Of a DNA stretch of 64,000 nucleotides, positions 1 through 8,233 are shown piece after piece. A model generated the notes under the pieces. The model saw only the letters and a program-made list of their open reading frames with translations, did no database searches and was not told the origin of the DNA. Source of the DNA: Salsuginibacillus halophilus (GTDB lineage: Bacteria > Bacillota > Bacilli > Bacillales > Marinococcaceae); the NCBI RefSeq assembly GCF_003014715.1, contig NZ_PYAV01000001.1, positions 225,477 through 289,476 on the forward strand, written 5' to 3'. Within the stretch, counting starts at the first letter, position 1; each line of letters begins with the position of its first letter. A program made the translations under genes and the position numbers.

Positions 1-396
1 ATTCTTCCACCGGTATTTATGTCTACAGGCTTTTTGATGTTTGTATATGAACCAGCCCGTTTGTCGACATTACAAATTTTAGAGGCTTTGACGGTTGGCC
101 TGCTTTTTTCGATTGTATTGATTAAAACATCCAAGTTCGAGTGGCGTCACGGCTTTATATATATGCAGCGCTCAAAGGCTTTTGTTTTTATACTTATCGG
201 ACTATTAGTCGCAAGAATTTTATTTAAATTGATTATCGGGGATGCCATTCATTACGCTGAACTTGCCGGGATGTTTTTCATTTTAGCTTACGGCATGATT
301 ATCCCATGGCGATTAGCAATGTTGTACAAGTTTAAACGTTTGGAAAAAGAAGGATGGACTCAAGAAGAAACGAGTGCGGCTGTAAGAGCAACATAA
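1..396 (+). CDS. ccdC: CcdC family membrane protein (5' part outside window)
   Basis: The reading frame is open to the left edge (residues ILPPVF precede the first internal ATG at 19), so the gene starts outside the window. The visible part is a multi-spanning membrane protein with about four hydrophobic segments. The stretch LEALTVGLLFSIVLIKTSKF is typical of Bacillus CcdC (YneJ), a protein of the cytochrome c biogenesis locus whose exact role is not settled. The downstream neighbour is yneK on the opposite strand, as expected for the B. subtilis ccdA-yneI-ccdC-yneK neighbourhood. The C-terminus is a short charged cytoplasmic tail. Identity is by remembered family resemblance. Confidence 0.85.
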   Translation: MLPPVFMSTGFLMFVYEPARLSTLQILEALTVGLLFSIVLIKTSKFEWRHGFIYMQRSKAFVFILIGLLVARILFKLIIGDAIHYAELAGMFFILAYGMIIPWRLAMLYKFKRLEKEGWTQEETSAAVRAT

Positions 397-400
397 ATCG

Positions 401-434
401 ACCCCCGGAAGTTGTGATATATTCCGGGGGTTTA
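401..434. terminator. Bidirectional Rho-independent terminator
   Basis: A GC-rich inverted repeat (CCCCCGGAA / TTCCGGGGG) with an 11-nt loop lies between the convergent ccdC and yneK genes. T-rich stretches on both sides suggest it stops transcription from both directions. Confidence 0.85.
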
Positions 435-445
435 ATTCGTCTTGT

Positions 446-883
446 TCAGCGGGCTTGTTCAAACAATGGTTCGTAGGCGGTGTAGGAAATGTTTTTTTCA
501 TCGAGCTTTTTGCGCAGAAATTTATGATCCCGCTTTGGTGTTGCCAAGATATAACCGCGAATCAGTAAGTCCTGGTTAATCCGGCTTGCTTTTTCCTGAA
601 GAGCTAGTTCCCCAACTTTACCGGCAATTTTTTGCTTCGCTTGGTCGCGGAAAAGCTCTGGTACAGGCTCTACAAGATCATTCAAAAGGTTTTTTTCTTC
701 ACTGCCCCATAAATGTATCGTTTGATCAATATAGTAATCCTGCCAGTCGAGCGTGGAGTAACCATCGTTTTTCGGCAGGCGTTTTAAAAATTTACGAAAC
801 ATAAAATAACCGCCGATAAACATTAAAACTGTTAATAATACAGACCAGCCGAGAATAAACCACATGAAAGCGTCTGAAGGCAT
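446..883 (-). CDS. yneK: DUF2621 family membrane-anchored protein YneK
   Basis: A 145-residue protein with one N-terminal membrane segment (about residues 6-28) followed by a charged soluble domain. Length, topology and position next to ccdC match B. subtilis YneK (DUF2621), whose function is unknown. The ATG start has a good GAGGGGG ribosome site just upstream. It converges on ccdC and shares its terminator. The soluble part is rich in Lys/Asp/Glu and shows no catalytic motif that I recognise. Confidence 0.8.
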   Translation of the reverse strand: MPSDAFMWFILGWSVLLTVLMFIGGYFMFRKFLKRLPKNDGYSTLDWQDYYIDQTIHLWGSEEKNLLNDLVEPVPELFRDQAKQKIAGKVGELALQEKASRINQDLLIRGYILATPKRDHKFLRKKLDEKNISYTAYEPLFEQAR

Positions 884-961
884 ATTGTCCCCTCCATCTT
901 CAAAGTCGTAATTATTGTATCATACCTATATCCACACTCAATAGAAAGGCGGGTTCTCTTA

Positions 962-1381
962 ATGGAACTTTATATCATGACTTATGTGATTCATTGGCTG
1001 ATGGCGTTGTTTTTCTTTTTACTTTTACCGTTTCCTTTTATATTAAAAGGAGTAAATGGTGAGCAGAAATTTTGGCTGTTAAATGTTTACCGGTGGATTT
1101 TTCATTTATCCCATGCAGGTGTGATTATCAGCTTGGCCAGCGGTGTTATGCTTGCCGATACATATTTAAGTTCATGGTTCTTCGCAGTGATGATTTTATG
1201 GCTTGTGATTAGTGCAATGCTCGGTTTTACGGCAAAATATGCACGGATCATTCGTGAAGGTGGTGCAGTATCTGTAATTGAAGAGCGTCGTTTATTTTGG
1301 TTTAGTTTAGCACTTTCAGCTGCCGTGTTTCTTATGTTTGTTGTAAAATTCGCGCCGTGGATTACCGGAGATTTAACTTAA
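962..1381 (+). CDS. Four-helix integral membrane protein, function unknown
   Basis: 139 residues with four predicted membrane helices (about residues 8-28, 45-65, 70-92 and 112-132). An AAAGGCGGG ribosome site precedes the ATG. The gene is divergent from yneK, sharing a short upstream region of under 80 bases. Histidines in the first and second helices (VIHWLMA, FHLSHAG) could bind haem or metal, as in some copper- or cytochrome-associated membrane families, but I do not recognise a named family and assign no function. Confidence 0.6.
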   Translation: MELYIMTYVIHWLMALFFFLLLPFPFILKGVNGEQKFWLLNVYRWIFHLSHAGVIISLASGVMLADTYLSSWFFAVMILWLVISAMLGFTAKYARIIREGGAVSVIEERRLFWFSLALSAAVFLMFVVKFAPWITGDLT

Positions 1382-1443
1382 AGTGAATCAGTTAGGGTTT
1401 CTTTCTCAAAATCGCAGGGTAAACGTGTTTTAGAGGTGAGGCT

Positions 1444-1608
1444 ATGGTGATGAATCGATTAACAAGTATAGCTGTCCGAGTTCCGGCAGGTGTGCTCTTG
1501 TTAGTGCTTACAACGCTGGCAGGGTTTTTGGCGATCGGATACCTTGGACTTGTCGTTGGTTTATTTTTAGGTATCATTTTATTTGGTATATGTGTGGAAG
1601 GCGGTTGA
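1444..1608 (+). CDS. Small two-helix membrane protein (54 aa)
   Basis: A short frame of 54 residues beginning MVMNRLTSIAVRVP and continuing as almost uninterrupted hydrophobic, glycine-rich sequence, consistent with one long or two short membrane helices. An AGAGGTGAG ribosome site is well placed before the ATG. It lies 62 bases after the preceding membrane protein and may be co-transcribed with it. I do not recognise a family. Small hydrophobic proteins of this kind are common in sporulating bacilli, but nothing here shows a sporulation role. Confidence 0.55.
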   Translation: MVMNRLTSIAVRVPAGVLLLVLTTLAGFLAIGYLGLVVGLFLGIILFGICVEGG

Positions 1609-1640
1609 TGCACTTCAGGTGCAGCAGCCGTCTTTTTTTA

Positions 1641-1671
1641 GGCAGAGCATCAGCGTCATCTGCTGTTTTTT
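1641..1671 (+). terminator. Rho-independent terminator
   Basis: An inverted repeat GGCAGA / TCTGC with a 12-nt loop is followed by a run of six T. It follows the small membrane protein gene and precedes the coat gene. Confidence 0.6.
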
Positions 1672-1746
1672 CAAAAACACATGCGAATCGTCCAAGCTAA
1701 TCAAAGCTTCCACCATAAGATGCTAGTAATCTTACGAAAGGAAGTG

Positions 1747-2250
1747 ATGATTTTGAGTTGTGCATCTGGTTGTGTATGTGATGTGTTAGCAAGAATTATG
1801 GCGGAGCAGGAGGCGGCAGCAATTGACTGTCGAAATGATTGTTTTAATTTAAACCCTGCGACAAACAATAATAATGATACAATGCCGTTTATTCTCTGGA
1901 CGAAGAAAAATACACTTTTTTATGCCTTCAGTGATATTGCCTCTAATGATTGCTTTGCAACGGTTTACTTTCGGGTAAGTGAGTTTGATAAGCAAAAAAA
2001 ATGTGTCACATTGGAGCTTTTACAGCCAAATGATGATCGCTCCATTGATGTCGGTTATGACTGCTGTGTTCCGCTTAACCAAGTTTGTCAAAGTGGTGAG
2101 CTTGAGCTCGTGCGTACTGGTCAGTGCGTGATTGTTGATTGTGAATGCCTCTGTGCAATCGAATGCATCAATCCAAACGCTGTTGTTTCGAATTTTTCTA
2201 ACAATAACAAAATTTGTAATAAAAAGCCGAATTACGGCAGCAAAGAGTAA
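1747..2250 (+). CDS. cotZ: CotY/CotZ family spore coat protein
   Basis: A cysteine-rich protein of about 167 residues. Cys residues recur through the length (SCASGCVCD near the start, DCRNDC, YDCCVPL, DCECLCAIEC near the end), the pattern of the CotY/CotZ spore-crust family, which self-assembles through disulfides on the outer coat. The ATG at 1747 follows an AAAGGAAG ribosome site. An in-frame ATG at 1681 lacks one and would add 22 residues that do not look like the family. The end carries a strong terminator. Whether it is CotY or CotZ cannot be decided here. Confidence 0.8.
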   Translation: MILSCASGCVCDVLARIMAEQEAAAIDCRNDCFNLNPATNNNNDTMPFILWTKKNTLFYAFSDIASNDCFATVYFRVSEFDKQKKCVTLELLQPNDDRSIDVGYDCCVPLNQVCQSGELELVRTGQCVIVDCECLCAIECINPNAVVSNFSNNNKICNKKPNYGSKE

Positions 2251-2257
2251 TAAAAAA

Positions 2258-2287
2258 AGCCGCTCATAAAATGAGCGGCTTTTTTTA
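2258..2287. terminator. Bidirectional terminator (coat gene and tRNA-Sec)
   Basis: The perfect inverted repeat AGCCGCTCAT / ATGAGCGGCT has T-runs on both strands. It sits between the coat gene (+) and the selenocysteine tRNA (-) and can serve both. Confidence 0.85.
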
Positions 2288-2318
2288 TGTGTAAAACATA
2301 GACTTCAATTGTTAAATT

Positions 2319-2415
2319 TGGCGGGACCGTGTAGGAATCGAACCTACCGAAGACGGCACGCGCCTTCCTCAGGGCTTTGAAGGCCCAGGCGGACACCAGT
2401 TCCGCATCCGGCCCC
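2319..2415 (-). tRNA. selC: Selenocysteine tRNA, anticodon UCA
   Basis: On the minus strand there is a 97-nt tRNA-like sequence. The anticodon stem-loop is GGGC-CTTCAAA-GCCC, giving anticodon UCA, which reads UGA. The T arm is GTAGG-TTCGATT-CCTAC, there is an exceptionally long variable arm, and the acceptor stem starts GGGGCCGG and ends with an encoded CCA. The long extra arm, long acceptor and UCA anticodon together identify tRNA-Sec. The last acceptor pair appears to be a G-A mismatch. It is divergent from selB, whose product carries this tRNA to the ribosome. Confidence 0.95.
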
Positions 2416-2604
2416 AAATTTGTTATTTTAGACTTAAAAATTATATCGGGTTTCGACTGATTTTGCAAGCCTCTGAATCATAAGTTGATCTCTCTTTTCT
2501 AATGTGCGCTTTCACGCCCGCTTGGCGCAGGGCTTCTGCTTTTTTTCTCTAACGAATTATAGTAAGGTGGAGAAAAGTCAGCTAAGTAAAGTAAGGTGAT
2601 ATTG

Positions 2605-4521
2605 TTGGATGCAAACGAAACAACATATACAGTCGGCGTCGCTGGTCACATTGATCACGGGAAAACGACACTCGTTAAAGCTTTAACAAATGCAGAAACT
2701 GACCGTTTGAAAGAAGAGCAAGAAAGAGCAATCTCTATTGAACCAGGTTTTGCCCGGTTAGAAACTGAAGATCAGCGGCAGGTATCATTAATTGATGTGC
2801 CTGGTCATGAAAAATTTATCCGCCAGATGATTGCAGGTGTCGCCGGTATTGATATGGTACTTATGGTGATCGCAGCTGATGAAGGTGTTATGCCGCAGAC
2901 GAAAGAACATATGGATATTTTAACACTGCTAGGTATTGAACATGCGGTTATTGCGTTGACTAAAGCAGATCAAGTCGAAGAAGAGCTGCTTGATCTTGTC
3001 AAAGATGATGTCGGCGAGACGGTGACCGGCACCGCTTTTGCAAACGCACCGATTGTTGTATGCGATGGGGTGTCCGGTACCGGAGTCCAGCAAGTTAAGC
3101 AGGAAATTTTAACAAACCTTCAAGACGTCCCAAACCGAGACATTGAAGGTGCTTTTCGTCTGCCGGTGGATCAAGTGTTTACTGTGCACGGTCAAGGAAC
3201 CATTGTACGCGGAACAGTTTATGAAGGGTCAGTGCGCGAAGGTGAATATGTTAAGCTGCTGCCGTCAGGGAAAAAGGCGAAAGTCCGTCAGCTTCAAGTA
3301 CATCATGAGCTCGTGCAGAATGGACAGGCCGGACAGCGTTTAGCGATGAATATTGGCGGCATTGAAAAAGATGAAGTTACCCGTGGCGATGTCTTTGTCG
3401 CCCAGGATCACTATACAACAACAGAGGTTTTAGATGTAAGTTTAACGCCGCTTCAGCCGCTAATACACCCCTTAAAACAACGGACAGCTGTGAAGCTGCA
3501 CTTAGGTACCGCTGAAGTTTACGGTCAAATTGTATTTTTTGATCGCAACGAACTTCATGAAAAGTCAGGTGAGGTTTTATGTCAAATTCGTTTAGATGCC
3601 CCTGTAGTTACAAAGCGTGGTGACCGGTTCATTTTACGGCGACCGACACCGGTGGAAACGGTCGGTGGCGGCGTGGTGATTGAAGCTGAAGCCGGCCGCT
3701 ACCGGTTTGGTGAAGCGACGATAGAAATGCTTGAAGCGAAAAAAGCAGGCACACCTGCCGATCGGATACAAGAGACACTGCAAAATGCAAAGCAGCTTCA
3801 TTTTAACGAGCTAATTCGACAAGCAGGCTTATCAGAGATTGAAGGGACGAAAGAAATTGAACGATTACTTGATGATGGAACGCTTATAAAACTGAAAGAT
3901 AAAAGTTACACATTAGAAAGTGTTTACAACGTGTGGCGTCTGCTTACGATCGAAGAACTTAAAGCTTATCACGAGTACTTTTCAATGCGGCAGGGGAAGC
4001 AAAAAGGGGAGCTCGTTGAATCGTTTAGTAAGACGTATCCAAAAAGGTTGATTGAAGCATTTATTGAAAAGGCTGAAGTAGAAGGCCATATCGTGCGTGC
4101 AGGACCTTACTTGAGGTTGCCGGACTTTTTGCCTCAGCCACCTGGTGAGCGTAAAAAAGCTTATGAACATTTGTTCGAAAAGCTTCTAGCAGCAGGGCTT
4201 TCGGTCCCGGTTTTGTCAGAAGCTGCAGTGGCATCTGGATGGGAAGAAAGAGAAATTGAAGAGCTCAGAGCTTTTTTTATCGAGACGAATACCGGTAGAG
4301 CTCTTGATGAAAGGCATATTGTATTAACGTCTGTTTTTCATCAAAAAGCGTGCCAGCTTTATGAAGCGACAGAAGTGGAGTTTGGGTTAAGCGAGGCAAA
4401 GGATTTGCTTCAAACGTCAAGAAAGTATGTTGTGCCATTTTTAGAAGCGCTTGATCAAGCTGGATGGACGAAGCGGACGGACGTGGGGAGGATGTGGCAA
4501 CATGACCCATGCACCACTTAG
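2605..4521 (+). CDS. selB: Selenocysteine-specific elongation factor SelB
   Basis: A translational GTPase of about 638 residues that brings selenocysteinyl-tRNA to UGA codons marked by a SECIS hairpin. The G-domain shows GHIDHGKTTL (P-loop), DVPGHEKF (G3) and TKAD (G4) within the first 140 residues. Domains II/III follow, and the C-terminal half has the winged-helix repeats that bind SECIS RNA. A TTG start at 2605 is preferred because AAGGTG lies six bases upstream; GTG at 2596 is the longer alternative. The 3' end overlaps the next gene by 20 bases, suggesting translational coupling. tRNA-Sec, selD and selA are all within 10 kb. Confidence 0.95.
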   Translation: MDANETTYTVGVAGHIDHGKTTLVKALTNAETDRLKEEQERAISIEPGFARLETEDQRQVSLIDVPGHEKFIRQMIAGVAGIDMVLMVIAADEGVMPQTKEHMDILTLLGIEHAVIALTKADQVEEELLDLVKDDVGETVTGTAFANAPIVVCDGVSGTGVQQVKQEILTNLQDVPNRDIEGAFRLPVDQVFTVHGQGTIVRGTVYEGSVREGEYVKLLPSGKKAKVRQLQVHHELVQNGQAGQRLAMNIGGIEKDEVTRGDVFVAQDHYTTTEVLDVSLTPLQPLIHPLKQRTAVKLHLGTAEVYGQIVFFDRNELHEKSGEVLCQIRLDAPVVTKRGDRFILRRPTPVETVGGGVVIEAEAGRYRFGEATIEMLEAKKAGTPADRIQETLQNAKQLHFNELIRQAGLSEIEGTKEIERLLDDGTLIKLKDKSYTLESVYNVWRLLTIEELKAYHEYFSMRQGKQKGELVESFSKTYPKRLIEAFIEKAEVEGHIVRAGPYLRLPDFLPQPPGERKKAYEHLFEKLLAAGLSVPVLSEAAVASGWEEREIEELRAFFIETNTGRALDERHIVLTSVFHQKACQLYEATEVEFGLSEAKDLLQTSRKYVVPFLEALDQAGWTKRTDVGRMWQHDPCTT

Positions 4522-5527
4522 ACGTGTTGCGTTTTTCACCCCGTATTTACAAGCTGGCCGTGGGAATGCAACAACAGCCGCTCGTTTAATTTCAGCGTTA
4601 AGTCGTGCTGGTTATGAAGTCGAAACGTTTGCTTTTGAAGAAGAGTCATCTGAACGTGGGTTAGCGTTATTGCAATCGGCAGATATTGTACACGGCCTTC
4701 ATTTTCGCCGCTTTTTTCAATGGCTTGAACAAACAAAGGCTAAGGTGGAACAGCCGCTTGTATTAACCTCGGGCGGCACTGATGTACATATCGACCTGCA
4801 AGATGAAGCAAAAGTTAATGAACTTGCAGCATCGATGAATACCATTGATGCCCTCGTTTTGTTTACAGAAGAAGCAAAACATAAGGCAGCCGAACAGTTT
4901 CCATCACTTGCAGACCGATTATACGTTATTCCGCAAGGGGTGGAGCCGCCGCCGGTACTTCCGCCGGCCAAGCTCCCAACTGGTGATGCAAAGTTTTTGC
5001 TGCCTGCAGGACTGCGTGCGGTGAAGGATATCTTTTATCTTTTCGAAGCGTTTGAGCGGTTGAACGAACACTTTGATTCGCTCCAAGTCGTTTGTATCGG
5101 TGAGGCGATAGAAACAAAAGTAACGCAAAGCGTGCATGAATGTGCAGAAATATACAGTTGGTTTCATTACGTGGAGCCGGTGCCTAAAGGTGAAATGGGC
5201 GCCTACTATATGTGGGCCGATGCGGTTTTAAACACCTCAACCTCAGAAGGTCAGCCGATGGCTTTGCTCGAAGCGATGGCACTTGGAAAGCTTTTGTTCG
5301 CGCGGCGTAACGCTGGAAACGAAAGTGTTATTAATGATGGTGTGAACGGTTTTTTGTTTCATCATCCTTTAGAATTTGAAAAGAAGTGGCACGATATAGC
5401 TGCAGATCCTGTGCTTTTACAGAAGATCTGCAGTCAAGCAGCCAATGATGCAGATCAAAAGCACCGGCCGGAGCAAGAGGCACAAGCGTATATGCGAATT
5501 TACGAAAAGTTATGGCGAAAGAGTTGA
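4502..5527 (+). CDS. GT4-type glycosyltransferase coupled to selB (GLT1D1/SenB-like)
   Basis: A 341-residue glycosyltransferase of GT-B fold. The N-terminal half has TPYLQAGRGNATTAARL and a GGTDVH motif near residue 92. The C-terminal half has LPAGLRAVKD and the nucleotide-sugar signature SEGQPMALLEAMALGK near residue 248. These patterns resemble animal GLT1D1 and bacterial SenB-type (selenosugar synthase) enzymes more than typical cell-wall GT4 enzymes. The ATG at 4502 has GGGAGG nine bases upstream and lies inside the selB end, so the two are probably translated together. The acceptor is unknown. A selenium-linked role is inferred from context and remembered sequence resemblance only. Confidence 0.75.
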   Translation: MTHAPLRRVAFFTPYLQAGRGNATTAARLISALSRAGYEVETFAFEEESSERGLALLQSADIVHGLHFRRFFQWLEQTKAKVEQPLVLTSGGTDVHIDLQDEAKVNELAASMNTIDALVLFTEEAKHKAAEQFPSLADRLYVIPQGVEPPPVLPPAKLPTGDAKFLLPAGLRAVKDIFYLFEAFERLNEHFDSLQVVCIGEAIETKVTQSVHECAEIYSWFHYVEPVPKGEMGAYYMWADAVLNTSTSEGQPMALLEAMALGKLLFARRNAGNESVINDGVNGFLFHHPLEFEKKWHDIAADPVLLQKICSQAANDADQKHRPEQEAQAYMRIYEKLWRKS

Positions 5528-6405
5528 ACGCGGGGGCTTAGTTCCCCGCGTTTTTGCATATGAAAAAGCTCAGCTGCAGCAGGGTGTTTCTCTTTATGTT
5601 GGCATGTGGCAATATAAAACGTCCGTCGTTCTGGAAGAAAGCCGCACAGAGAAATATTGCGATCTTGATTATCGTAATAAGCGGTTTCGGATACAAATGT
5701 AGCACCGACGCCAGCTTCAACAAATGAAATCGCAGCTTCAGTTGAGGGGACAACTGCGACGGTGTGAAGCTCATTTACACTCCCACCCCATGCGTTAAGG
5801 CCCCGGCTTGCTGCCTTCATAGTCCCTGATTTTTCATCCCTTCGAACAAATGGCAAGGTTTTAAGCGTTTCAAAATTAAAAGGCTCTTGTGTAGTAGTGT
5901 CAGGTGGGGCAATACAAGCCACCCGCTCATGCCAGATGGGTGAGATATGAAGCACTTCTGATTCCGGTCGCCAGCCGAGCACAGCAACATCCAGCTCTCC
6001 CTCTAAAAGTTGATCAACCATTTGCTCGCTGCTGCCCACCTCGATCCGAAGTTGAAGCTGTGGGTGATTGTCCTGCAGTTCACGGCAGACACGCGGGAGT
6101 AGATATGTTCCTGGAATCGAGCTTGCTCCGAGACGAAACGGAGTGCGCCACTTGTCTGATGGGTGCAGGTGTTCTGTTAAAGTGTACCAATGCTCTAGGA
6201 TCGATTTAGCATCGGTAAGCGCTCGTTTGCCTTCTGTTGTTAATTGAAAACTTTGGCGCTGAAACAATTTCGTTCCAAGATCTTTTTCAAGCGCTTGGAT
6301 CTGCTTTGTAGCTGCAGGCTGGGTAAGACCGAGCATATTTGCAGCTTTTGATAAGCTTTGTTCTTCAGCGGCTGTAACAAAAGTCTGGAGTCGTTTAATA
6401 TTCAA
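5500..6405 (-). CDS. LysR-family transcriptional regulator
   Basis: A 301-residue LysR-type regulator with a winged helix-turn-helix at about residues 3-62 (LSKAANMLGLTQPAATKQI) and a periplasmic-binding-like effector domain from about residue 90 on. It is divergent from the phnDEC-type transporter, the classic arrangement in which a LysR protein controls both itself and its neighbour. Its 3' end overlaps the glycosyltransferase end by 28 bases in convergent orientation. Selenium-linked LysR regulators are described in bacteria with selenocysteine genes; membership of that group is plausible but unproven. The effector is unknown. Confidence 0.85.
   Translation of the reverse strand: MNIKRLQTFVTAAEEQSLSKAANMLGLTQPAATKQIQALEKDLGTKLFQRQSFQLTTEGKRALTDAKSILEHWYTLTEHLHPSDKWRTPFRLGASSIPGTYLLPRVCRELQDNHPQLQLRIEVGSSEQMVDQLLEGELDVAVLGWRPESEVLHISPIWHERVACIAPPDTTTQEPFNFETLKTLPFVRRDEKSGTMKAASRGLNAWGGSVNELHTVAVVPSTEAAISFVEAGVGATFVSETAYYDNQDRNISLCGFLPERRTFYIATCQHKEKHPAAAELFHMQKRGELSPRVQLFRHNFS
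5529..5555 (+). terminator. Rho-independent terminator after selB-glycosyltransferase
   Basis: The hairpin CGCGGGG / CCCCGCG followed by TTTTT lies two bases after the glycosyltransferase stop. It is inside the 3' coding end of the opposing LysR gene. Confidence 0.85.
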
Positions 6406-6474
6406 AGATAAATCCCTCCCGGGCGGATTTCTTTACATTAGGTATAGGCCGTGATACTGTATAAAACTGAAATT

Positions 6475-6501
6475 ATAACTTTATGTTATATAAACCATAA
6501 C
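6475..6501. promoter_or_regulatory. Candidate LysR operator, three ATAAC half-sites
   Basis: In the 125-base divergent region, ATAAC-TTTAT-GTTAT is an inverted repeat immediately followed by ATAAACC-ATAAC, giving three alternating half-sites. A possible -35/-10 pair for phnD (TTTACA, 17 bases, TACTGT) lies just upstream. Assignment to the neighbouring LysR protein is by position. Confidence 0.5.
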
Positions 6502-6530
6502 TAATATTCATAATTTAAGGTGGTCTTTTG

Positions 6531-7433
6531 ATGCGTAAAACATTGTTGTTAAGTAGTGCTTTATCTTTTGGCGCCGCTGGTATGCTTACCGGCTGCGGTG
6601 AAGGAGAAGGAGACGGCGGCGATGAAATGGAAGTCGCCGTGATCCCTGCCCAATCTTCTGGTGAAATGGAAGAAGGGTTAAACAGGCTTGAAGATGAACT
6701 TGAAAATCATTTAGACCGAGCTGTAGATGTCGAACATTATCCAGGCTATAACGCCGTTGTAGAAGCTGTGAATCACGGCCATGTTGACCTTGCTTATTTA
6801 GGACCGCTCACATATTTAATTGCCCATGAAGAATCCGGGGCACAAGCTGTTGTCACGCAAAATATTGATGGTGAGCCTTATTACTACTCTTATATTATCA
6901 CAAATGAAGAGCAGCCTTGGGAATCATTAGATGAACTTCTTGATGATAGCGAAGATGTAGCATTTGCATTTGGTAGTATCAGCTCTACTTCTGGTTCATT
7001 AATTCCAGGTACTGAATTGCGCGAGCGTGGTGTATTCGAATCTGAAGACGATCATGCGTTTGAATCTGTTCAATATACAGGCTCACATGATGTAACTGCA
7101 CAAAGTATAGAGAATATGAACGTTGATGCCGGAGCAATCGACAGTGCCATTTATCATTCGCTTGTCGATGATGGAGCTGTTGATGATGAACAGATTCGTG
7201 TGATTTGGGAATCTGAAGAGCTGTATCAATATCCGTGGGTTGTACCTCATGATACAGAGGAAGAAGAGATTGAAAACATTCAAGAAGCTTTCACAGCCAT
7301 TGAGGATGAAGAAGTTTTATCAATTTTCGGCGGAGCATCTTCATTTACAGAGATTGACGATGATCAGTATGAAGATGTGTTAGAAGCTGCGAGGGAATTT
7401 GATATGCTTGATCCTGAAGTTATCGAAGATTAA
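6531..7433 (+). CDS. PhnD-type ABC transporter substrate-binding lipoprotein
   Basis: A 300-residue exported lipoprotein with an N-terminal signal ending in the lipobox LTGC (Cys about residue 22), so it is anchored to the outer face of the membrane. The body matches PhnD/phosphonate-type binding proteins: a YNAVVEAVNHGHVDLAYLGPL segment and an SGSLIPGTEL loop expected to hold the oxyanion. The mature protein is strongly acidic. It starts a three-gene operon with permease and ATPase. The ATG at 6531 has AAGGTGG upstream. With no phosphonate-degradation gene nearby and selenium genes on both sides, the ligand may be a selenium oxyanion rather than phosphonate (inference). Confidence 0.85.
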   Translation: MRKTLLLSSALSFGAAGMLTGCGEGEGDGGDEMEVAVIPAQSSGEMEEGLNRLEDELENHLDRAVDVEHYPGYNAVVEAVNHGHVDLAYLGPLTYLIAHEESGAQAVVTQNIDGEPYYYSYIITNEEQPWESLDELLDDSEDVAFAFGSISSTSGSLIPGTELRERGVFESEDDHAFESVQYTGSHDVTAQSIENMNVDAGAIDSAIYHSLVDDGAVDDEQIRVIWESEELYQYPWVVPHDTEEEEIENIQEAFTAIEDEEVLSIFGGASSFTEIDDDQYEDVLEAAREFDMLDPEVIED

Positions 7434-7454
7434 GAGTAATTACGAGGTGCAGCT

Positions 7455-8219
7455 ATGTGGTATCCGCGACGTTTTATTATTTATGCCGTAATTTTAGTTG
7501 TTGCCGTTTGGCTCAGCATGAGAGTCACGAACTTTGAGCTTACAAATTTAATGAATTTATCAAATGCGGTCGAATTTGTGATCAACAACTTCACACCGGA
7601 AGCACACCATTGGGCGAACCTTCCAGTGTATTTACAAGACAGTGTTGTCACACTCGGCATGGCATTTTTAGGCACGTTTCTGGCATTGGTTTTCGTTTTA
7701 CCGCTTAGTTTTTTTGCGGCGAGAAATACAAGCCCTGCTCGTTGGCAGTTTGCATTCAGTCGGTCAGGCTTTACATTTTTACGTGCTGTACCAGAAATTG
7801 TATTTGGCATGGTTTTTGTTGTCGCCCTAGGTCTCGGGCCGTTTGCTGCAGTTTTAGCGATTTTACTGCATAATATCGGAGTGCTTGGTAAGTTAATCTC
7901 CGAATTAATTGAAGCTGCAGAAGACGGGCCGCAGGAGGCGATGAAAGCAACAGGAGCGACTCGGCGGATTGCACAGCTGTTTGCAATTATTCCGCAAATT
8001 TGGCCGAATGTGTTGTCTCATTATTTTTACCGTTTTGAAGTCGCGATCCGTACTTCTTTAGTCCTCGGAATTATTGGCGGTGGCGGTATCGGACAGCGCT
8101 TATACAATGACTTTAATTCTTACAACTATGAAGGTGTTGCTGTTGCGATCGTCGTCATAATGGTGCTTGTACTAGCAGTTGACTTTTTAGGTTCGTTTGT
8201 GCGCAAACGTGTGATTTAA
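7455..8219 (+). CDS. PhnE-type ABC transporter permease
   Basis: A 254-residue membrane permease with about six helices. The cytoplasmic coupling loop EAAEDGPQEAMKATGATRRI has the EAA...G motif that contacts the ATPase, and IGGGGIGQRLYNDFN near residue 210 is characteristic of PhnE permeases. It is 21 bases downstream of the binding protein and 14 before the ATPase, with a GAGGTG ribosome site. Substrate as for the binding protein: annotated family phosphate/phosphonate, actual oxyanion unknown. Confidence 0.88.
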   Translation: MWYPRRFIIYAVILVVAVWLSMRVTNFELTNLMNLSNAVEFVINNFTPEAHHWANLPVYLQDSVVTLGMAFLGTFLALVFVLPLSFFAARNTSPARWQFAFSRSGFTFLRAVPEIVFGMVFVVALGLGPFAAVLAILLHNIGVLGKLISELIEAAEDGPQEAMKATGATRRIAQLFAIIPQIWPNVLSHYFYRFEVAIRTSLVLGIIGGGGIGQRLYNDFNSYNYEGVAVAIVVIMVLVLAVDFLGSFVRKRVI

Positions 8220-8233
8220 AGGTAGGGATAAAC

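Noticed and set aside
1681..1746. ATG at 1681 as the start of the CotZ-like protein
   Set aside because: No ribosome site, and the 22 added residues do not resemble coat proteins.
4451..4501. Longer N-terminus of the glycosyltransferase
   Set aside because: The upstream start lies deep in selB without a ribosome site; ATG at 4502 is preceded by GGGAGG.
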